From: DATKYV01 sp035528275
GTDB lineage: Bacteria; Acidobacteriota; Terriglobia; UBA7540
Direction of reading: 5' to 3'
Assembly: GCA_035528275.1 (NCBI GenBank)
Contig: DATKYV010000142.1
Location: 1 to 9,973, forward strand
DNA length: 9,973 nt
Shown piece after piece: positions 6,103 through 9,973 of this stretch. Under the pieces are notes generated by a model. That model ran no database searches. It was not told the origin of the DNA and was given only the letters and a program-made list of their open reading frames with translations. Both the position numbers and the translations under genes were made by a program. Position 1 is the first letter of the stretch; every line of letters starts with the position of its first letter.

Positions 6103-6792
6103 ATGAGATCTGAATGCGCGGAGTGCCCTGTCCTGAAGGGTTTACTCTTTCAGGGCCTGAGCGACGAACAGATCATGCGCCTGGGATGTGTGTTCAGGCC
6201 CGCGCGATATCGCCGGAATCAGATCCTGTTTTTCGAGGGGGGAAGGGCCCAGCACGTTTTCGCGCTGCACACGGGCCTGGTGAAGATTGCGAAATCCCTC
6301 GAAAACGGCAAGGAGCGAATCACGCGGGTCCTGTTCCCGGGAGAACTCTTCGGCATCGAGGCGCTCGCCGAGCCTCTCTATCCGCTGACCGCCGTCACCC
6401 TCCGCGACTGCGAAATCTGCGCCGCGGACCGCGAAGAATTTACCGATTTCCTTCGCAGCAATCCCGATATCTGCCTGGGCATGGTGCAGTTCCTGGTGAG
6501 CGAAATCTCCCGCGTCCGATCCCAGCTCACCGACATGAGCTTCAAGGACGCGCGCATGAAGGTGGCGACCTTCCTGCTTTCGCTCATTGCTTCTGAATCA
6601 GAGTCGTCCAGCTACCCTTACACTCTCACCCTGCCTTTTTCGCGCCAGGAGATCAGCGAGATCCTGGAGCTCTCACCGGAAACGGTGAGCCGCACCCTCG
6701 GCCAGTTCCGACGCAACAGGACGATTGAGGCGCGAGGGCGCCGCCTGACGATTCACGATGTCGAAGCCTTGCGCGCCGCCGCGCATCGCTGA
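6103..6792 (+). CDS. Crp/Fnr-family transcriptional regulator, FNR-like with partial cysteine set
   Basis: A 229-residue regulator. An N-terminal cyclic-nucleotide-binding-type beta-barrel (about residues 20-125, with FFEGGRAQHVFALHTGLVKI and FPGELFG) is followed by a dimerisation helix and a C-terminal HTH_Crp domain (about 160-220). The recognition helix SPETVSRTLGQF keeps the Glu, Ser and Arg of FNR (VETISRLLGRF), so a TTGAT-like half-site is plausible. Cys5 and Cys8 (CAECPVL) resemble the FNR N-terminal cluster motif and Cys103 in DCEIC aligns with FNR Cys122, but the third N-terminal Cys is replaced by Leu14; Cys29 and Cys106 are extra. It may carry an altered Fe-S centre or sense another redox or NO signal. 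ATG 6103 has AGGAG six bases upstream; ATG 6082 would add seven residues. It lies 77 bases after citrate synthase. Its targets are unknown. Confidence 0.88.
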   Translation: MRSECAECPVLKGLLFQGLSDEQIMRLGCVFRPARYRRNQILFFEGGRAQHVFALHTGLVKIAKSLENGKERITRVLFPGELFGIEALAEPLYPLTAVTLRDCEICAADREEFTDFLRSNPDICLGMVQFLVSEISRVRSQLTDMSFKDARMKVATFLLSLIASESESSSYPYTLTLPFSRQEISEILELSPETVSRTLGQFRRNRTIEARGRRLTIHDVEALRAAAHR

Positions 6793-7119
6793 AGACAACC
6801 ACCCGACCCCATTCAGAGCTGCCTTCCCGACCCCTATCCGCCGGAAAACCGACAAACTGCCGTAGCATGTGGACATCCTGCTCTCCAGGAAGCTACTAGT
6901 TTGCCCACAAAGAGAATTTAGAAGGCAGGAGATTGACGGCGGTCAGGCCGTTTCCTGTTTCCCCTCATCGACAGGCCTTCCGCATCTCCATAATCTGGCG
7001 ATCGCGTCGGGTGCCGGGTCTTGGAGTTCCTCAGATACAGCGAAGGTGAATTGCGTACTCGTCGGGGATCGCACCCAGGCCAGGCGGTTGTACCGGGTGC
7101 TCGACTTTGACGCGTCCAG
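6793..7119 (+). promoter_or_regulatory. Intergenic region before the HzsA-like gene
   Basis: 327 bases with no convincing gene; a short open frame from a GTG at 6869 has no ribosome site or recognisable features. Visible elements are a 9-base direct repeat CCCGACCCC (6802-6810 and 6826-6834, 24 bases apart), an FNR-type dyad at 6933-6946, and ACGGC/GCCGT (6936-6940 and 6947-6951), which overlaps the dyad as a small hairpin. No clear terminator follows the regulator, and no good -10/-35 pair was found. Confidence 0.4.
6933..6946. promoter_or_regulatory. Candidate Fnr-family binding site upstream of the HzsA-like gene
   Basis: TTGAC-GGCG-GTCAG is a near-perfect dyad with the 5-4-5 geometry of Crp/Fnr sites. 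It matches seven of ten FNR consensus positions, and its TTGAC/GTCA(A) halves are typical of Fnr relatives. It lies 141 bases after the stop of the Fnr-like gene and about 180 bases before the HzsA-like start. The distance is long for a class II activator site unless the transcript starts well upstream. Confidence 0.35.
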
Positions 7120-8592
7120 ATGTCCCGAATGACACGGATGAGGTTTCCCCAGCTCGGCGCCGGAGCACTGCTCGCACTCGCCTTGAGTGTGCTTGCGGCC
7201 GTTCCCAGAGCTTCCCTGGAAAGACCCGCCGCCGTTTCCGATAATCCCTCATCCTCAATCGTCTTCGTTCAGGCGCCAATTGTGGCGGCCGGCAATCCTA
7301 TCGACTGCTTCCCCAAAGGCAGCCGTCTGGTGCTCCTGGACCCCGGGAAATCCGCCGGAAAGGTCATTCCTCTGACGGGCGGTTTCTTCGCCGCTCGCGA
7401 TCCGCAGGTTTCTTTCGACGGAAGCAGGATTCTCTTCTCCGCCAGAAAGACCCGCAACGCGCGGTGGCAGATCTGGGAGATGAATACCGGCGGCGCCGCG
7501 AAACGCCAAGTCACCCACTGTGCGGGCGATTGTCTGGGGCCCGCCTACCTGGCCCGCGGCCAGTTCGTTTACACCGAGGTCGAAACGCAAAGCCCAGGCG
7601 CAAACTCCCGGGTGTTTGTCGCGCAGCTCGACGGGAGCGAGGTCCGGCCCATTACCTTCGGCCCCGGCGATTTTCGGGTGGAGACGGTGCTGCGCGACGG
7701 CCGCATTCTAGTTTCCGCTTCTTCCCCCTTGCTGGGTGGGCCGGAAGCATCGGGCTCCCGGCAGCTCTACACCGTGCGGCTCGACGGAACGGCGCTAGCG
7801 GCTTTTCGCTGCGACCACAGAGAGCGCGCCGTGCGCGACCAGGCCACGGAGCTGGACGACGGCTCGCTGGTTTTCGTCAAGGCCCATGGAGGAGAAGAGG
7901 TTGGCGGCCAACTGGCGGAGATCCGCCGCGGAGCGCTGCACAACTCCGCCTTGACTCGCCCCCAGGGAATTTTTCTCTCCCCGCGGGCCAACGGTTCGCA
8001 GAAGCTCATCGTGGCGCGGAAAAACCCTTCCCCCCGCGGGAGCGCAGCGAAGTTCGATCTCTACGCCTTCGACTCTGCCCGGGAAGAATTCGGCGTCCTC
8101 ATCTATGAGGACCGAAAGCTCTCCAGTGTGCAGGCGGTGCCGGTTGCGCCTCGGCCTATCCCTCGATGGTTTTGGAGCATCGTGAAGCCGGAGTCAGAGG
8201 CCGGCTATTTCATCTGCCTCAACAGCCATCTATCTTCGGACGCTCCGCATGGACGGATGGAAACTCCCATCGCTCAGGTTCGCGTCCTGACGCTCGACCC
8301 GCAATCCAATCATGAAAAGGTCCTCGGCATAGCCCCGGTGGAAAAGGATGGATCTTTCTACATTGCCGTACCGCCCGACCGTCCCATGCGCTTCGAGCTG
8401 TTGAGCGCAGAGGGCAGGGTGATTCGAGCCCAGCGAAGCTGGATCTGGACTCGGCCGGGTGAAGAAGCGGCCTGCGTCGGTTGCCACGAAGATAAGGCGA
8501 TGGCCCCGCCGAATCGCTGGCCACAAGTTCTGCGCCGGCTGGATACGCCTGTTCACCTGGGCGTCGAGCCGGCGATGCAGGCGGCTCATTGA
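7120..8592 (+). CDS. Secreted PD40 beta-propeller / HzsA-like protein with one heme c site
   Basis: A 490-residue exported protein. Residues 1-35 form a signal peptide (basic start, then GAGALLALALSVLAAV). Residues about 45-335 contain TolB/PD40-type propeller strands, for example DPQVSFDGSRILFSA and IWEMNTGG. The C-terminal part, GIAPVEKDGSFYIAVPPDRP followed by SWIWTRPGEEAACVGCHEDK and APPNRW, matches the pattern seen in proteins annotated as related to the hydrazine synthase alpha subunit (HzsA), with one CxxCH heme site: Cys452, Cys455, His456. It is shorter than HzsA and lacks the other heme domain, so hydrazine synthesis is not implied; a periplasmic or surface redox role is plausible. 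Three in-frame ATGs (7120, 7129, 7138) exist and none has a clear ribosome site. The next gene starts eight bases after the stop, so the two are probably co-transcribed. The substrate is unknown. Confidence 0.72.
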   Translation: MSRMTRMRFPQLGAGALLALALSVLAAVPRASLERPAAVSDNPSSSIVFVQAPIVAAGNPIDCFPKGSRLVLLDPGKSAGKVIPLTGGFFAARDPQVSFDGSRILFSARKTRNARWQIWEMNTGGAAKRQVTHCAGDCLGPAYLARGQFVYTEVETQSPGANSRVFVAQLDGSEVRPITFGPGDFRVETVLRDGRILVSASSPLLGGPEASGSRQLYTVRLDGTALAAFRCDHRERAVRDQATELDDGSLVFVKAHGGEEVGGQLAEIRRGALHNSALTRPQGIFLSPRANGSQKLIVARKNPSPRGSAAKFDLYAFDSAREEFGVLIYEDRKLSSVQAVPVAPRPIPRWFWSIVKPESEAGYFICLNSHLSSDAPHGRMETPIAQVRVLTLDPQSNHEKVLGIAPVEKDGSFYIAVPPDRPMRFELLSAEGRVIRAQRSWIWTRPGEEAACVGCHEDKAMAPPNRWPQVLRRLDTPVHLGVEPAMQAAH

Positions 8593-8599
8593 GAAAACT

Positions 8600-9973
8600 A
8601 TGACCACGCTATCTCGAAGATTTCTGTTCATGCTCGTCGTCATCGGGCTGCTGGGTTTTGGCTCGAGGTTTTCAGCTCAGACGGCCAAACCTTCAGCGAC
8701 CAAGCCGGTCGCGCTCCCGGCGTTCGAGGATGTCTCCCAGCAGGCCGGCATCGATTTCCACCACTCCTTCGGAGAGACCCGGCTGAGCAGCATCATGGAA
8801 GCCACGGGCTCCGGTTGCGCCTGGGTGGACTACAACAACGACGGCTTCCTCGATCTTTACGTGCTGAGCGGACGATATATGGAGGGCGTCACCAAATTTG
8901 CCAAGCCCGCCGGCCGGGACGCCACCAACAAGCTCTATCGAAACAATGGGGATGGAACCTTTGTGGACGTCACCGCAAGGGCGGGCGTTCCTGGCAAGGA
9001 CTTCGGCATGGCGGTGACCGCGGGCGACTTCGACAACGACGGATACGAGGACCTCTACGTCACCAACTACAAGTCCGCTGTGCTCTACCGCAACAACGGC
9101 GATGGAACGTTCACGGACGTGACCGCCAAGGCGGGCGTCGATAACCCGCACTTCGGCGTCGGCACGGCGTTCTTCGATTATGACCGCGACGGTTTCCTCG
9201 ACCTCTACGTGGGGAATTACCTGAAGTTCGATCCCAACGCCAAGATGCTGTACTTCACCGCCGAGGGTTTCCCCGGTCCTCTCGACTACGAAGGCGATGC
9301 CGACCGTCTCTTCCACAACAACGGCGACGGGACCTTCGCCGATGTTTCGGAGAAGGCGGGGATTGCCAACCCGTTGGGCCGCGCCATGGGAATTACGGTG
9401 GGCGACTACAACAACGACGGCTGGCCGGACATCTACGTCGCCAACGACACCATGGAAAGCTACATGTTCCGGAACAATCATGACGGGACGTTCACCGACG
9501 TGGCCAAGGACATCAACGTCGCCTACGGGGCGCACGGCGACAACACATCTTCCATGGGCCCCATCTTCGGCGATTACGATAACGACGGGTGGCAGGACCT
9601 GTTCGTCTCCGACATGCGCTACCACCGCCTCTTCCGCAATCCGGGCGACGAGCAGCCCTATTTCCTCGACACGACCGTCGAAACCGGCATGGCGGGAACG
9701 AGCGGCCAGTACGTAGCCTGGGGCAACGGCTACTTCGATTTCGATAACGACGGCTGGAAAGACATCTTCATCGTCAACGGCGGGCTGCACTGGATGGTGC
9801 CCATGGAGGATTCCCTGCACCGCAACAACGGCGACTCGACCTTCACCGACGTTTCCCGCCAGGCGGGCGGCTACTTCAAGTCCAAGCACATCGGGCGCGG
9901 GGCCTGTTTCGCCGACTACAACAACGACGGCTACACGGACGGCTATATCGTCAACCTGGGCAGTGAAGGCGTG
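8600..9973 (+). CDS. CRTAC1-like secreted FG-GAP/VCBS-repeat protein (3' truncated by window)
   Basis: 458 codons are visible, open to the window edge. Residues 1-26 are a signal peptide (LSRRFLFMLVVIGLLGFGSRFSA, cleavage likely before Gln27). The rest is seven repeats pairing a calcium-binding D-x-[DN]-x-D-G loop (starting at residues 77, 143, 193, 269, 325, 380 and 439) with LYRNNGDGTFTDVT-type strands, the hallmark of FG-GAP/VCBS beta-propellers. The opening 'FEDVSQQAGIDFHH' and 'GSGCAWVDYNNDG' are typical of CRTAC1-family proteins, which usually end in an ASPIC/UnbV domain that would lie beyond this window. It is extracellular or periplasmic, calcium-stabilised and probably involved in adhesion or ligand binding; the function is unproven. 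It starts at ATG 8600, seven bases after the preceding stop, with only a weak GAGAA ribosome site, so translational coupling is likely. Confidence 0.88.
   Translation, partial: MTTLSRRFLFMLVVIGLLGFGSRFSAQTAKPSATKPVALPAFEDVSQQAGIDFHHSFGETRLSSIMEATGSGCAWVDYNNDGFLDLYVLSGRYMEGVTKFAKPAGRDATNKLYRNNGDGTFVDVTARAGVPGKDFGMAVTAGDFDNDGYEDLYVTNYKSAVLYRNNGDGTFTDVTAKAGVDNPHFGVGTAFFDYDRDGFLDLYVGNYLKFDPNAKMLYFTAEGFPGPLDYEGDADRLFHNNGDGTFADVSEKAGIANPLGRAMGITVGDYNNDGWPDIYVANDTMESYMFRNNHDGTFTDVAKDINVAYGAHGDNTSSMGPIFGDYDNDGWQDLFVSDMRYHRLFRNPGDEQPYFLDTTVETGMAGTSGQYVAWGNGYFDFDNDGWKDIFIVNGGLHWMVPMEDSLHRNNGDSTFTDVSRQAGGYFKSKHIGRGACFADYNNDGYTDGYIVNLGSEGV

Noticed and set aside
6869..7132. Possible 87-codon gene starting with GTG in the spacer before the HzsA-like gene
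   Set aside because: No ribosome site, no domain, and it overlaps the start of the next gene. The composition looks non-coding.
7120..8592. True hydrazine synthase alpha subunit (anammox)
   Set aside because: The protein is much shorter, has only one CxxCH site, and no HzsB/HzsC-type gene is next to it. Only a domain-level resemblance is supportable.
8940..9880. Repeated DNA such as CAACAACGGCGA suggesting a tandem repeat or CRISPR-like array
   Set aside because: The repeats vary in spacing and fall in phase with the protein's calcium-binding loops, so they reflect propeller blades in coding sequence.
8693..9889. Minus-strand open frame of 398 codons opposite the FG-GAP gene
   Set aside because: Its repetitive Val/Glu/His-rich product mirrors the DNA repeats of the plus-strand gene, which has a signal peptide and canonical calcium-loop repeats.

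Overview
The window is GC-rich and gene-dense. Its gene content includes a bd-like oxidase subunit with a fused cytochrome c, a mitochondrial-type citrate synthase, a secreted beta-propeller/heme protein resembling the HzsA middle and C-terminal region, and a CRTAC1-type FG-GAP protein. This mix suggests a free-living bacterium of the Acidobacteriota or a neighbouring phylum. That assignment is inferred from gene content only; there is no rRNA or other marker here.

Layout. Positions 1-316 hold the last codons of an unidentified upstream gene and a small zinc-finger anti-sigma-like protein (+). Facing it on the minus strand is a two-gene operon (2831 to 391) for a bd-superfamily terminal oxidase. 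Subunit I is CydA-like with a C-terminal cytochrome c. Subunit II is a membrane partner that looks like a diverged CydA paralogue rather than CydB. Upstream, also on the minus strand, is a DUF2461 protein (3751-3002). A 376-bp divergent spacer (3752-4127) separates it from a rightward series: a YbaK-type aminoacyl-tRNA deacylase-like protein, a eukaryotic-type citrate synthase and a Crp/Fnr-family regulator with a partial FNR-like cysteine set. After a 327-bp spacer come two secreted proteins: a PD40/HzsA-like protein with one CxxCH heme site, then a CRTAC1-like FG-GAP/VCBS-repeat protein cut off by the window end.

How the genes may fit together. Respiration is the recurring theme: oxygen reduction fed by c-type cytochromes, entry of carbon into the TCA cycle, and an FNR-like regulator. 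Two imperfect FNR-type dyads (4003-4016 and 6933-6946) lie upstream of the deacylase-like gene and the HzsA-like gene, which makes redox control of part of this region a testable idea. The least understood parts are the cytochrome-c-fused bd-like oxidase, which appears to have lost the b558 histidine (Arg at the equivalent place) while its partner keeps a His there, and the secreted HzsA-like/CRTAC1 pair. No tRNA, rRNA, CRISPR array, insertion sequence or phage gene was seen.
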